Part shown: one piece after another, positions 25,646 through 34,789 of the stretch
Numbering within the stretch: position 1 is the first letter of the stretch
Layout: every line of letters starts with the position of its first letter
Assembly: GCA_905235525.1 (NCBI GenBank)
Contig: CAJOLW010000021.1
Coordinates: 31,829 to 95,828, forward strand
Length of the DNA: 64,000 bases
From: an uncultured Bacteroidaceae bacterium
Lineage (GTDB): Bacteria > Bacteroidota > Bacteroidia > Bacteroidales > Bacteroidaceae
Direction: 5' to 3'
Program-made: the position numbers and the translations under genes
The notes under the pieces: model-generated
The model's database searches: none
What the model saw: only the letters and a program-made list of their open reading frames with translations
What the model was told of the DNA's origin: nothing

Positions 25646-28195
25646 ATGATGAAACAAAAGAAGTTTTTTACCCTTATTTTTGCGGCCCTGTTGCTGATGA
25701 TGGGGACAGGTGCCAGCGCACAAAAAGAGTATGCCATCACGGTGGAGAGCAAGAAGCCTGCTGGCATCATTGATGAGATGCTCTATGGACAACTCTTTGA
25801 GCACATTTATTTCAGTGCCAACAATGGTGTGTGGCAAGAACTCATACAGGAGCGTTCGTTTGAGCCAGAACAGTATCCCGGTATTCATCCACGTGACGGA
25901 TACTTTGACGGATGGTATATGGACGATGACATGGTGCTGCATTCGCCCACTCGTTATGAACAACCCCTCAAGATTGACAGCCTCAACACTTGTGACTTTG
26001 ACCTGACGATGGATGTGAATTGGCGGTCGTACAAGTTGGCGCGACGTAGTTGGAGTGGGGGATTGATGGACATTCGTTTCGCTGTCCGCAACAAGAAGGA
26101 CGGCTCTCCTTATTATGTCCGCATTCATGACCCGTATTATGAGGGTCGCACTTTCACCCCAGCACAGACCCAGTCGCAGATTGACGCTGCTAACGAGGCT
26201 GCCGCACGTGCCGCGCTTCAGCAGCAGAGTTCCACTGCCGATTTTTCCATTTGCCAGATGGAAGTGCGTGAGTCACAAGGCTTCGGAGGACGCCCTGGTC
26301 GCCGCATGAATACACTCACGCCTTTGGCTTCGGCTCCTGCCGGCAAAGAGCAGGTGAACGAGGAACAGCAGTGGCACAAACTGCGTGTGGAAAGTCGTGG
26401 CAGCAAAATGACGGTCTATTGGGACGGCAAGGAGGTGGTGAGTTATGACGGTTTGGAGAAGGCTGACCGCAACTTCGTGACGTTCTGGGTCAATTATACC
26501 GAAGCCACATACCGCAACATCAAATTGACAGCAACAGATGGCAAGGTGCTGTTTGAAGGCACTCCTGGTGATGTCAAGATTCCTGCTGTAGCGCAGCAAT
26601 GGACAGCATTCGGCGAGGGTGGAAAGTATCGTCTGATCAAGGATGATGCCATCAACATGCGCTATTCACAAGAGATTGCAGCAGGAAAGGTGGAGGCTGG
26701 CATTTTCCAAGGGCCACAAAATATCCTGTCTGGCGAAAAGTATGTGGGGTCCATCTATGCAAAGGGCAAGGGAGAACTTGTTGTGGGACTTCGGAATACG
26801 AAAGGTGAGTTCGTGGCACGGAAGTCACTTGGCAAGGTGGGCAAGGAATGGCAGAAATATGCGTTCACGCTTGAACCTCAGGTGAATTGCGACGGCGATT
26901 TCGCCATCGTCGTGAAAGATGGTACGGTGCAGGTGGATATGGTGACCATGACCACTCAGACGGGTAAGAATCTGGGCGGTTTCCGTCCTGACATCTTGCA
27001 GGCTGTGAAGGAACTGCATCCTACCTGCTTGCGTTGGCCAGGTGGTGGATATGTGGCGCAGTATGATTGGAAGTGGGGCATCGGTCCGCAAGAGAACCGT
27101 GAGCGCTGGGCACATTGGATGTGGATGGACTATGACCAGAATTGTTTTGGTACCGATGAGTTCATCCGTTTCTGCCGTGAGGTGAATTCGGAACCTGTCA
27201 TCGTGGTGAGCGTTAAGTTTGAACGTCCTGCCGATGAGTATGACAGCATTCTTCAGGATGCACTGCACTGGTTGCGTTACTGCAATGCTCCTGCCACTGA
27301 CGAATGGGGCGCCAAGCGTGCTGCCAACGGACATCCAGAACCTTACAACGTGAAGTATTGGGAAATTGACAATGAGATGTGGGAGATGGGCATTGACCGC
27401 TATGAGAAGTGTGTGCGTGATTTCAGCGAAGCGATGCGCAAGATTGATCCATCCATCAAGATTATTGCTTGTGGTGGATTCCAAGAGGATGAGCAATTTA
27501 TCAAGCGTAGCGGTAAGTATTTTGACTATCTGAGTCTGCACCACTATGAGCAGCAGGGTGGTTATGCGACTGGTCCTGTACGTCTGGGACAACAGTACGA
27601 CCGCTATGCGAAGATGATTGCCGATGGTCCTAACCCGAACATCAAGTTGTTCATCTCAGAGTGGAACCTGAACAGCATTGATTGGAGAACAGGTTTGTTT
27701 GCAGGTGGATTCCTCAACATGTGTGAATCCCGCGATGTGGTGGCGATGGGTGCTGCAGCATTGTTCATACGTCGTACTGATGCGCCTGACTGGAACAACG
27801 CCTTCATCAACTTTGACTATAAGGATTTGTTTAAGGCTCCCAACTGCCAAGTGACGGAACTTTGGTATGACCATTTCTCGAAGTACCGTTTGGCATTCAG
27901 TGGCGAAACAGGAGATGTCAGCGTGAGCACCACCATGTCTGAGAATGGTGCTGAGGTGATTGTGAAAGTGGTGAACCCTACCGAGGAACCTGCAACCTTA
28001 CGTGTCAAAGGAGATTGGACAAGTGTGTCAGGTGCCAAATTCGAGTATTATGCTCCAGGTTCCCTAACCGTGGCAAACAGCATGGAGAACAAGAATGCTG
28101 TAGCACTCAAGAAAACGAATGCTAAGATTGAAGGAAACGATGTTCTGCTCTCTGTTCCCGCTTTATCGGCAGGTGTGCTGACTATTACGAAGTAG
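25646..28195 (+). CDS. GH51-type alpha-L-arabinofuranosidase, secreted
   Basis: This 849-residue secreted enzyme would release arabinofuranose from arabinan or arabinoxylan side chains. The signal peptide is KKFFTLIFAALLLMMGTGAS, ending near AQ; ATG at 25649 is an alternative start. The N-terminal segment MLYGQLFEHIYFSANNGVW is typical of the family. An insert of about 200 residues (roughly 150-300) contains a LamG/DUF1080-like module (KMTVYWDGKEVVSYDGL), followed by a carbohydrate-binding-like domain. The catalytic acid/base is the Glu in YWEIDNEMW (about residue 576) and the nucleophile the Glu in LFISEWNLNS (about 671). No SusCD pair or regulator is adjacent, so it is not part of a visible polysaccharide locus. 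It is probably expressed with the macroglobulin gene. Confidence 0.88.
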   Translation: MMKQKKFFTLIFAALLLMMGTGASAQKEYAITVESKKPAGIIDEMLYGQLFEHIYFSANNGVWQELIQERSFEPEQYPGIHPRDGYFDGWYMDDDMVLHSPTRYEQPLKIDSLNTCDFDLTMDVNWRSYKLARRSWSGGLMDIRFAVRNKKDGSPYYVRIHDPYYEGRTFTPAQTQSQIDAANEAAARAALQQQSSTADFSICQMEVRESQGFGGRPGRRMNTLTPLASAPAGKEQVNEEQQWHKLRVESRGSKMTVYWDGKEVVSYDGLEKADRNFVTFWVNYTEATYRNIKLTATDGKVLFEGTPGDVKIPAVAQQWTAFGEGGKYRLIKDDAINMRYSQEIAAGKVEAGIFQGPQNILSGEKYVGSIYAKGKGELVVGLRNTKGEFVARKSLGKVGKEWQKYAFTLEPQVNCDGDFAIVVKDGTVQVDMVTMTTQTGKNLGGFRPDILQAVKELHPTCLRWPGGGYVAQYDWKWGIGPQENRERWAHWMWMDYDQNCFGTDEFIRFCREVNSEPVIVVSVKFERPADEYDSILQDALHWLRYCNAPATDEWGAKRAANGHPEPYNVKYWEIDNEMWEMGIDRYEKCVRDFSEAMRKIDPSIKIIACGGFQEDEQFIKRSGKYFDYLSLHHYEQQGGYATGPVRLGQQYDRYAKMIADGPNPNIKLFISEWNLNSIDWRTGLFAGGFLNMCESRDVVAMGAAALFIRRTDAPDWNNAFINFDYKDLFKAPNCQVTELWYDHFSKYRLAFSGETGDVSVSTTMSENGAEVIVKVVNPTEEPATLRVKGDWTSVSGAKFEYYAPGSLTVANSMENKNAVALKKTNAKIEGNDVLLSVPALSAGVLTITK

Positions 28196-28202
28196 TAGGC
28201 AT

Positions 28203-28235
28203 CTCCCTTTTATAAAGGAGTTTCCTTTTTTCCGC
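28203..28235 (+). terminator. Terminator after the GH51 gene
   Basis: CTCCCTTT and AAAGGAG form a short stem with one bulge around TAT, followed by T-rich sequence. It is weaker than the large hairpin immediately downstream. Confidence 0.5.
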
Positions 28236-28243
28236 TTTTTATG

Positions 28244-28308
28244 TCGTACCCCTCGGGTACACCCTGCCGTACCCTTCGACTACGGCAGGGTGTACCCGAG
28301 GGGTACGA
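28244..28308. repeat. Perfect 28-base inverted repeat
   Basis: The arms at 28244-28271 and 28281-28308 are perfectly complementary with a 9-base loop (CCCTTCGAC). Each arm also contains a smaller palindrome (GTACCCCTCGGGTAC). It lies between convergent genes, so it may act as a bidirectional terminator, but no T run adjoins it and it resembles a repetitive extragenic palindrome. Confidence 0.85.
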
Positions 28309-28327
28309 TTCTGAGAAAGCAACAACA

Positions 28328-28795
28328 TTAGACCATTTCCAACTCATTCAGCAGTCCTTCGCATGCATCCTCCAGTATGTCAATCACATTCTCGAACCCT
28401 TGGTCACCTCCATAGTAGGGGTCGGGCACATGGTCGATGACGTGTGTTTGGCAGTAGTCTGTCATGCGTACTATCTTCGTCTCTGCCTCAGTGGTAGGAG
28501 CCAACCGATGCAACCTGTCCCAGTTGCTGTCATCCATGCCCACAATCAGGTCAAAAAGATCGAAATCAATCTCTCGAACAGGTCGCGAGATGTGTGTCAA
28601 GAGGTAGCCATGTCTTTTGGCATGAAACTTCATTCTTGAATCAGCCCCTTCACCTTCATGATAACGAATCAATCCTGCCGAATCAATCTCGTATTCATTC
28701 TCCAAACCTCTCTCCTTCACCAACTTCCGCATTACAGCCTCTGCCATAGGAGACCGGCAAATGTTACCGAGGCACACAAACAATATTTTCTTCAT
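28328..28795 (-). CDS. Low molecular weight protein-tyrosine phosphatase
   Basis: This 155-residue cytoplasmic phosphatase removes phosphate from tyrosine residues, typically on bacterial tyrosine kinases controlling capsule export. The P-loop CLGNICRSPMAEAV contains the nucleophile Cys and the invariant Arg; the general-acid Asp is in DPYYGG near the C-terminus. Length is normal. No Wzc-type kinase lies nearby. The gene starts downstream of the panCD unit, from which it is separated by a terminator-like hairpin at 28828-28860. Confidence 0.93.
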   Translation of the reverse strand: MKKILFVCLGNICRSPMAEAVMRKLVKERGLENEYEIDSAGLIRYHEGEGADSRMKFHAKRHGYLLTHISRPVREIDFDLFDLIVGMDDSNWDRLHRLAPTTEAETKIVRMTDYCQTHVIDHVPDPYYGGDQGFENVIDILEDACEGLLNELEMV

Positions 28796-28827
28796 TCCTT
28801 ATTAAATTTCTGTACTTTGACAAGACT

Positions 28828-28860
28828 AAAAATCCTGTGAGTTGGTGCTCACAGGATTTT
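28828..28860 (-). terminator. Terminator after panD
   Basis: A 13-base stem (AAAATCCTGTGAG pairing with CTCACAGGATTTT) overlaps the last codons of panD. On minus it is followed by T residues. Confidence 0.75.
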
Positions 28861-29199
28861 ATTGGTATTTTGGTCGGGGAAAGCCACCTTGGGTCGGAAG
28901 GTCTTGGCTTCCTCAAAGTCCATGAGAGCATAGGACATGATGATAACGATGTCGCCCACTTGTACCTTGCGTGCGGCAGCACCGTTAAGGCAGACGCAGC
29001 CACTGCCGCGTTCACCGCTGATGACATAAGTGTCGAAACGCTCGCCATTGTTGTTGTTGACGATATAGACACGTTCGCCAGCAATGATGCCGACGGCATC
29101 CATCAGGTCTTCGTCGATGGTGATGCTGCCCATGTAGTTGAGGTTGGCTTCCGTCACCTTCACGCAATGCAACTTCGATTTCAGTACTTCAATCTGCAT
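28849..29199 (-). CDS. panD: Aspartate 1-decarboxylase
   Basis: This 116-residue pyruvoyl enzyme converts aspartate to beta-alanine for pantothenate and coenzyme A. The proenzyme self-cleaves at Gly-Ser, seen in NYMGSITID (around residues 24-25), to make the pyruvoyl group. [12 protein letters not shown] and the ending [10 protein letters not shown] are typical of the family. It follows panC by three bases on minus and is surely co-transcribed. The gene end is folded into a terminator hairpin. Confidence 0.95.
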   Translation of the reverse strand: MQIEVLKSKLHCVKVTEANLNYMGSITIDEDLMDAVGIIAGERVYIVNNNNGERFDTYVISGERGSGCVCLNGAAARKVQVGDIVIIMSYALMDFEEAKTFRPKVAFPDQNTNKIL

Positions 29200-29202
29200 C
29201 TC

Positions 29203-30072
29203 TTACTTATAATTGATATTGTCGATGAGTCGGATAGGGGTAGCACCGCAGAAGACAGTGATGCAGCCCTGAACATGTTCGGCATCGTCCCACGAAGAGA
29301 CGCTTTCGAGTGTCAAGGCATTCACAATGTCGTAATACTGTACTTCAAGTCCCGCCACTGCATTGATTTTGTCAATAGCATATTGTTTGGTCTCTTCCAC
29401 AGTGTGAGTCTTACTGTATTTCACACTTGCTTTCAGTGCCTTGTAGATGTTGGGCGCAATGGCACGTTCGTTGTCAGTCAGGAGCGTGTTACGGCTGGAA
29501 AGAGCGAGACCATCTTCTTCACGTACGATAGGGCAAGGACAAATCTCGAGACGTTTTGCCCATACTGCATCCTTTGATACATAGTCAGCCACCATTGCCT
29601 TGATGACAGCAATCTGCTGGAAATCCTTCTCGCCGAAATAAGCACGATCTGGTTCAACAAACATGAAAAGTTTGCTCACAATCTGACACACACCATTGAA
29701 GTGTCCTGGACGGAATGCACCTTCCATCACCGTGTCGGTGGGAGGATAAGAGAATGAACGGGTGTCGGGTTCAGGATAAACCTCCTCTACCGATGGGGCA
29801 AACACATAAGTGGTTCCAATGCTTTCGAGCAGTTGGCAGTCAGCATCGAGTGTGCGGGGGTATGCTTGCAGGTCTTTCTTGTCGTTGAATTGGGTTGGGT
29901 TGACAAAAACACTCACCACTGTGGCATCGTTCTCTTTTACACTACGATTTACGAGTGATGCATGTCCAGCATGGAGCGCACCCATCGTTGGTACAAGTCC
30001 AACGGTCTTGTTATCACTTCTCAGGGCAGAAACCTTGGCCTTGAGTTCCTTTACTGAATTGATAATTTCCAT
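29203..30072 (-). CDS. panC: Pantothenate synthetase
   Basis: This 289-residue enzyme condenses pantoate with beta-alanine using ATP, giving pantothenate. The ATP-binding HxGH motif is in [14 protein letters not shown], and the second nucleotide-site signature is [16 protein letters not shown] and FGEKDFQQ are family landmarks. It is the first gene of a panC-panD unit on minus. Two possible promoters lie upstream, at 30119-30126 and at 30204-30234. PanB is not in the window. Confidence 0.96.
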   Translation of the reverse strand: MEIINSVKELKAKVSALRSDNKTVGLVPTMGALHAGHASLVNRSVKENDATVVSVFVNPTQFNDKKDLQAYPRTLDADCQLLESIGTTYVFAPSVEEVYPEPDTRSFSYPPTDTVMEGAFRPGHFNGVCQIVSKLFMFVEPDRAYFGEKDFQQIAVIKAMVADYVSKDAVWAKRLEICPCPIVREEDGLALSSRNTLLTDNERAIAPNIYKALKASVKYSKTHTVEETKQYAIDKINAVAGLEVQYYDIVNALTLESVSSWDDAEHVQGCITVFCGATPIRLIDNINYK

Positions 30073-30118
30073 TTCTTTTGTTTTGAAGACTTTTGGGGTC
30101 TTTTTTCAAATGTGGGTG

Positions 30119-30126
30119 CAAAGGTA
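30119..30126 (-). promoter_or_regulatory. -7 box for panCD
   Basis: TACCTTTG on minus lies 47 bases before the panC start. No clear -33 TTTG is seen. Confidence 0.5.
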
Positions 30127-30203
30127 GTGAAAACCGAGCGAAGAAAAAAATAAAATGGCTTTTATTTGGTATTCCGAGGTGCATCCTACCTTGGAGCATG
30201 GCT

Positions 30204-30234
30204 CAACGGTACGATTAAGTGAGCACAATACAAA
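30204..30234 (-). promoter_or_regulatory. Second promoter-like element upstream of panC, sharing 24 of 25 bases with the relA promoter
   Basis: On minus, TTTG (30231-30234) and TACCGTTG (30204-30211) are 19 bases apart. The 25 bases at 30210-30234 match 44333-44357 with a single difference, including the whole spacer, so both may share a regulator or a common origin. The -7 box differs from consensus at one position. The rest of the gap between panC and the phosphatase gene (30073-30309) shows a second copy of TCAACGGTACGA at 30288-30299 and nothing else recognisable. Confidence 0.5.
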
Positions 30235-30309
30235 GGGAAAAATCCTTTTTTTACTTATATTGTCGAACGTGAGTACCTTCTACATCGTCAACGGTACGAA
30301 ATAAGAGTC

Positions 30310-31716
30310 TTATTTCCTCATGACTTTTTGATTGCCTTCAATCACAATGCCGCGTGTAGTGTCAGTAGCCGGAATGCCACTAAGTGTGTAGGCGCGACTT
30401 CCATCCATAGGAATGGTGCGGACTGGAGCGGAAACATTCGTTGCATCATCTTCAATGGCATCATATTCAGCCATCGTCTCCGCCATGCGGGCATCAAGGT
30501 CGGCAAGGCGGTAGAGTCCGTCAGCGTTGGCAGTCAGTCCTTCCACGGTAACAGGCAAAACCATTGGTGTCACATCAAGCGAGAGTAGGGTGCGGTTCTG
30601 CAACTGACTGACGGCTTGATAGACCAGATTGATGGCAACATAATTATCTGTTCCGTCGTTCCACTTCTCAAATACAAGTTTCGAACCAATGGGTGTGTGC
30701 AGTTCCAAAGCGTTCTCTGTTTCAGGAAATACGAGACGCAAAGCAGCCCCAATGCTGGCAAGGTTTGAATCGTGGCCACAGAGGAACATGAACTTACGGT
30801 CGGTACGCTGCAATTCTTCACGGATGCGGCTCACCAATGGATGTGCCAAGTTGACGGCAGCCGCATGAGTGGTGAAGAGCAGTCCGTCATAGACCGACTT
30901 TACACCGCAAATAGCGCGCCATTGTTCCATTGTCAGTTCATGGTCGAATGCCGTCATGCTTTCGCTTTCATAACATTGCAGCACCAGTGCATCAGCCACG
31001 CTGTTTGCCAATGTGTATCCTCCTGTCATGCGTGGCTCGTCACCTTTCTCAATCTTAAACTGTGTGTCGTCGAAGGTGAAGTGAACAGTGTCTCCTTCCA
31101 ATGCGGCAGGAGATTCCGCCATGTCAAGCACTTGCTCCATCAGCGTCAGTGCGGGTTGCACTGATTGCATCCATGCTTGTGGTCCACCGTTGAGAGCCTG
31201 TATTTCGCTAAGCACTTTCTGGCGATAGGTGTCGTTCATCTTGGTGAACTTAGGTGTGAAGACAGGATCCATCTTGTCCTCAGCCAAGGCATGGGTTATT
31301 TCCACGTTGGCAAAAGGGAGAAATCCCGCAGAGAAATACTTTGCAGTGGCAAATGTGCGTTGGCGTGAATTAGCATAGAAGAGTACTTCTTCTCCTTCGG
31401 GACGGTAGTTATCAGGCAATAATCCTTCGCTGACCATCCACTTACGGAAGAATTGACCCATCTCGGTTTCCAACACACCACCGCGCAGCGACAATTGGCT
31501 GCCTGGTGACGACCACGTGAACCACTGATGTGGTGTGACACGCATGTAAGCCGCACCTCCCGATGATAATGGTGAACGAATGTTGTGGCGACTCATCACC
31601 ACGACCTCCTTGAGTTCATACTTCGCCCGAAAGTCATCAGAGCGTTTCGTCTGTGCTTGTGCACCTGTGCCTCCAACGAGCAGTGCTGCCAGCAGCCAAA
31701 GCGTTATCTTTTTCAT
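30310..31716 (-). CDS. Histidine acid phosphatase (phytase-like), secreted
   Basis: This is a 468-residue secreted phosphatase of the histidine acid phosphatase/phytase branch. A signal peptide (KKITLWLLAALLVGGTGAQA) ends near AQ. The active-site motif reads SRHNIRSPL, so the usual RHGxRxP has Asn in place of Gly; the catalytic His and both Arg remain. The second motif, CGHDSNLAS, supplies the proton-donor His-Asp. The substrate may be inositol phosphates or other phosphomonoesters. A -7 box lies at 31773-31780 on minus. It stands alone, between panC and cysK. Confidence 0.87.
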   Translation of the reverse strand: MKKITLWLLAALLVGGTGAQAQTKRSDDFRAKYELKEVVVMSRHNIRSPLSSGGAAYMRVTPHQWFTWSSPGSQLSLRGGVLETEMGQFFRKWMVSEGLLPDNYRPEGEEVLFYANSRQRTFATAKYFSAGFLPFANVEITHALAEDKMDPVFTPKFTKMNDTYRQKVLSEIQALNGGPQAWMQSVQPALTLMEQVLDMAESPAALEGDTVHFTFDDTQFKIEKGDEPRMTGGYTLANSVADALVLQCYESESMTAFDHELTMEQWRAICGVKSVYDGLLFTTHAAAVNLAHPLVSRIREELQRTDRKFMFLCGHDSNLASIGAALRLVFPETENALELHTPIGSKLVFEKWNDGTDNYVAINLVYQAVSQLQNRTLLSLDVTPMVLPVTVEGLTANADGLYRLADLDARMAETMAEYDAIEDDATNVSAPVRTIPMDGSRAYTLSGIPATDTTRGIVIEGNQKVMRK

Positions 31717-31772
31717 TGCTTTTCTTGATTAGATTAATCTGTTTTTGAATATGGAAGTTCTGAATTTGCTTG

Positions 31773-31780
31773 CAAAGGTA
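31773..31780 (-). promoter_or_regulatory. -7 box for the histidine acid phosphatase gene
   Basis: TACCTTTG on minus lies 57 bases before the start codon. Confidence 0.5.
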
Positions 31781-31811
31781 CGAAATAAAAGTGAGATGTG
31801 AAGAGTAAAGA

Positions 31812-31870
31812 TAAAAAAAATGCTACTGCACTTGTACGTCAATGATGGGCGTACTACTGCAGTAGCATTT
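31812..31870 (-). terminator. Terminator after cysK
   Basis: A 13-base stem (AAATGCTACTGCA with TGCAGTAGCATTT) encloses a loop with a second small stem. On minus it is followed by eight T residues. Confidence 0.8.
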
Positions 31871-31891
31871 CATTTTATGACTATTTGTTTC

Positions 31892-32839
31892 CTACAAAGG
31901 ATAATTCTCAAAATCGTAAAGAACGGTTGAAAGGTAACGTTCGCCTGTGTCTGGCAGGAGTGCCACGATGACTTTGCCCTTGTTGGAAGGGTCTTTAGCG
32001 AGTTCTGTGGCTGCGTAAGCAGAAGCACCAGAAGAGATTCCGACAAGAAGTCCTTCGCTGGCAGCAATCTTACGGCTGGTCAGGATGGCTGCATCATTGG
32101 GAACCTTGAAAATCTCATCCACCACGGTGCCATCGAAAGTTTTGGGTACAAAGCCTGCACCAATACCTTGAATCTTATGGGGACCAGGAGCACCACCACT
32201 CAATACGGGAGATGATTCAGGCTCGACAGCCACAATCTTTACATTGGGGTTTAACTCCTTCAAACGTTTGCCGATACCGCTCACGGTACCGCCTGTGCCG
32301 ACACCAGCCACGAAGATGTCAATCTTACCATCTGTGTCGCGCAAGATTTCTTCAGCGGTAGTGGCATAGTGGATGGCTGGGTTGGCAGGGTTCTCAAACT
32401 GCTGCAGGATGATAGCACCAGGAGTGGCGTCGCGCAGTTCCTCTGCCTTGGCGATAGCACCCTTCATGCCTGCACTGCCAGGAGTGAGCACCACGGTTGC
32501 ACCGTATGCCTTCACAAGGTTACGACGCTCGATACTCATCGTCTCAGGCATCGTGAGGATGAGTTTGTAGCCCTTTACGGCACTGACAAAAGCAAGACCT
32601 ACACCTGTGTTTCCAGAGGTTGGTTCAATGATGGTTGCACCAGGTTTGATGACACCACGCTTTTCGGCATCCTCAATCATGGCGAGGGCGATGCGGTCTT
32701 TCACAGAGCCTGCAGGATTGAAATATTCCAGTTTGGCAATGATGTTTGTGTTGAGACTTTCCTTCTTTGAATAAGCATTGAGTTGAAGGAGTGGGGTGTT
32801 GCCCACGAGTTCGGTGAGTTGTTTTGCAATTTTAGCCAT
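31892..32839 (-). CDS. cysK: Cysteine synthase A (O-acetylserine sulfhydrylase)
   Basis: This 315-residue PLP enzyme makes cysteine from O-acetylserine and sulfide. The PLP lysine is in [12 protein letters not shown], the phosphate-binding loop is [10 protein letters not shown], and the substrate loop is [10 protein letters not shown]. Length and motifs are normal for CysK. It has its own -7 box at 32872-32879 and its own terminator, and lies next to the sulfide-using metY. It would use the sulfide made by the reductase encoded at 54544 if that enzyme reduces sulfite. Confidence 0.95.
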   Translation of the reverse strand: MAKIAKQLTELVGNTPLLQLNAYSKKESLNTNIIAKLEYFNPAGSVKDRIALAMIEDAEKRGVIKPGATIIEPTSGNTGVGLAFVSAVKGYKLILTMPETMSIERRNLVKAYGATVVLTPGSAGMKGAIAKAEELRDATPGAIILQQFENPANPAIHYATTAEEILRDTDGKIDIFVAGVGTGGTVSGIGKRLKELNPNVKIVAVEPESSPVLSGGAPGPHKIQGIGAGFVPKTFDGTVVDEIFKVPNDAAILTSRKIAASEGLLVGISSGASAYAATELAKDPSNKGKVIVALLPDTGERYLSTVLYDFENYPL

Positions 32840-32871
32840 AGTTATGAAGTTTTTTGTTATTTTTGATGATG

Positions 32872-32879
32872 CAAAGGTA
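32872..32879 (-). promoter_or_regulatory. -7 box for cysK
   Basis: TACCTTTG on minus lies 33 bases before the cysK start. Confidence 0.5.
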
Positions 32880-32975
32880 CTAATAATAAATAGATATGGA
32901 AAATGTTTAGGTGGAAAAGGGATGCAAATACCATCATTGTGGTATGTTGCAACCCGTTTCCGTCACCTGTTTGTG

Positions 32976-34262
32976 TTAGCCGATTTGTGCAAATGCTTGG
33001 TCGAGGTCGGCAATGATGTCGTCGATGTGTTCCACACCGATAGAGAGGCGTACCGTAGTTGGTGTGATGTGTTGTTCTGCCAATTCCTCTGGTGAAAGTT
33101 GTGAATGTGTTGTGGTGTAGGGGTGAATGACGAGTGACTTCACGTCTGCCACGTTAGCCAGCAACGAGAAGATTTGCAGGGAGTCGATGAACTTCCAAGC
33201 GTCCTCCTGTGTGCCATTAATCTCGAAGGTGAAGATGCTGCCGCCGCCATTGGGGAAGTACTTCTTGTAGAGTTCGTGGTCGGGATGTGAGGGCAGCAAT
33301 GGGTGGCTGACGCTCTTCACTTTGGGATGCTGATTCAGATATTCCACCACTTTCTGTGCATTGTAACTGTGACGTTCGATGCGAAGTGGAAGTGACTCCA
33401 CGCCTTGCAGGAGAATCCATGCGTTGAAAGGAGAAATGGTGGCACCAGTATCGCGAAGGATGACGGCACGAATGCGAGTCACGAAGGCTGCCGGACCTGC
33501 CACGTCGGCAAACACCGCGCCGTGATAGGATGGATCTGGCTTTGCGATGGTTGGATACTTGTCTGCATTGGCTTTCCAATCGAAGGTGCCTGCATCAACG
33601 ATGACACCACCGAGTGAAGAACCATGACCGCCAATGAACTTGGTAGCAGAGTGAACCACCACGTCGGCACCATGTTCAATAGGGCGGAAAATGATGGGTG
33701 CGAAAGTATTGTCAACGATGACTACAATGTTGTGTTTGTGTGCAATCTCTGCAATCGCATCCAAGTTGGTCACATCGCTGTTAGGATTACCGAATGTCTC
33801 TACATACACAGCCTTTGTGTTAGGACGAATGGCAGCCTCAAGAGCCTGGAGGTCATTCACGTTGATAATGGTGTTGCTGATACCCTGAGTTGAGAGTGTA
33901 TGGGTAATGAGATTGTAGGAACCGCCATAGAGGTTGTCGGCTGCCACGATGTGGTCGCCATTCTGGGCAATGTTCTGTAGAGCATAGGTGATGGCTGCGG
34001 CACCTGATGCTACGGCGAGTCCTGCCACACCACCTTCGAGGGCTGCTACACGGTCTTCGAATACACCTTGTGTGGAATTGGTCAGACGTCCGTAGATGTT
34101 ACCTGCATCGCGGAGACCGAAACGGTCAGCCGCATGCTGGGAATTACGGAACACATAAGAAGTGGTCTGATAAATTGGCACAGCACGTGAGTCTGTTGCT
34201 GGATCGGGAGTCTCTTGCCCAACGTGGAGGGCGAGTGTTTCAATGTGAAGATTCTTAGCCAT
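32976..34262 (-). CDS. metY: O-acetylhomoserine sulfhydrylase
   Basis: This 428-residue PLP enzyme of the Cys/Met-metabolism family forms homocysteine from O-acetylhomoserine and sulfide, the direct-sulfurylation route to methionine. The N-terminal LHVGQETPDPATDSRAVPI and the PLP-lysine motif HSATKFIGGHGSSLGG are characteristic of OAH sulfhydrylases rather than cystathionine enzymes. Length is right. It lies upstream of cysK on the same strand, but each has its own -7 box. Confidence 0.9.
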   Translation of the reverse strand: MAKNLHIETLALHVGQETPDPATDSRAVPIYQTTSYVFRNSQHAADRFGLRDAGNIYGRLTNSTQGVFEDRVAALEGGVAGLAVASGAAAITYALQNIAQNGDHIVAADNLYGGSYNLITHTLSTQGISNTIINVNDLQALEAAIRPNTKAVYVETFGNPNSDVTNLDAIAEIAHKHNIVVIVDNTFAPIIFRPIEHGADVVVHSATKFIGGHGSSLGGVIVDAGTFDWKANADKYPTIAKPDPSYHGAVFADVAGPAAFVTRIRAVILRDTGATISPFNAWILLQGVESLPLRIERHSYNAQKVVEYLNQHPKVKSVSHPLLPSHPDHELYKKYFPNGGGSIFTFEINGTQEDAWKFIDSLQIFSLLANVADVKSLVIHPYTTTHSQLSPEELAEQHITPTTVRLSIGVEHIDDIIADLDQAFAQIG

Positions 34263-34314
34263 AGTTTTATAATTTTTTATTGTTAATAATATGCTTTGTT
34301 TTTGAATTTTGATG

Positions 34315-34322
34315 CAAAGTTA
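34315..34322 (-). promoter_or_regulatory. -7 box for metY
   Basis: TAACTTTG on minus lies 53 bases before the metY start. Confidence 0.5.
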
Positions 34323-34452
34323 CGGTGATTGGAAAGTCTATCCAAGAAAAAATGACAACAATAGAAAATGTTTCTGCAAAACAGATATTTTGTAGAAAAA
34401 CAATACTGACAGTCACTGTCACTCTTTCACTTTATGCTGTTTGGGTTATTTT

Positions 34453-34590
34453 TCAGTTGGATAAAACGCTGAATGTGTCCTGTTTGCGTTGTTTCTTATC
34501 GGGCTTGGATTGCTTGTCTGCGTATGCAGTACCCAATGATATCAAGAATGCCAGCCCTGTTACTGCCAATACTTTGTTCTTGAGACTCAT
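34453..34590 (-). CDS. Small secreted peptide, 45 residues, unknown function
   Basis: A 45-residue frame reads MSLKNKVLAVTGLAFLISLG, then TAYADKQSKPDKKQ and a short polar tail. It has a textbook signal peptide with a likely cleavage after AYA, leaving a basic, Lys-rich peptide of about 21 residues. A TATATTTG box at 34613-34620 on minus lies 23 bases upstream, which supports expression. I recognise no family. It fills an otherwise empty gap between metY and the PAP2 gene; apart from this frame and the promoters I see nothing in 34263-34789. Confidence 0.5.
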   Translation of the reverse strand: MSLKNKVLAVTGLAFLISLGTAYADKQSKPDKKQRKQDTFSVLSN

Positions 34591-34612
34591 ATTGTATTAA
34601 AAGATTCGTACG

Positions 34613-34620
34613 CAAATATA
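34613..34620 (-). promoter_or_regulatory. -7 box for the small secreted peptide
   Basis: TATATTTG on minus lies 23 bases before the start of the 45-residue frame; a CTTG near the -33 position is a partial match. Confidence 0.45.
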
Positions 34621-34732
34621 AAGAGAAACAAAATGGAACAAGATGTTGTTTGTATTTTTCCCATTTCCTTAGACAAAAAGGATGACGATGGGGTAAAAAG
34701 AAGTGTGTGGTGTGACATTTGTGTTCTTTTCA

Positions 34733-34764
34733 TTTGCTCTTTTTGTTGGAATGATGTAATTTTG
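34733..34764 (+). promoter_or_regulatory. Promoter of the PAP2-VanX gene
   Basis: TTTG (34733-34736) and TAATTTTG (34757-34764) are 20 bases apart, 25 bases before the start codon. Confidence 0.55.
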
Positions 34765-34789
34765 TAGCAAATTAGATTGTACAATAAAA

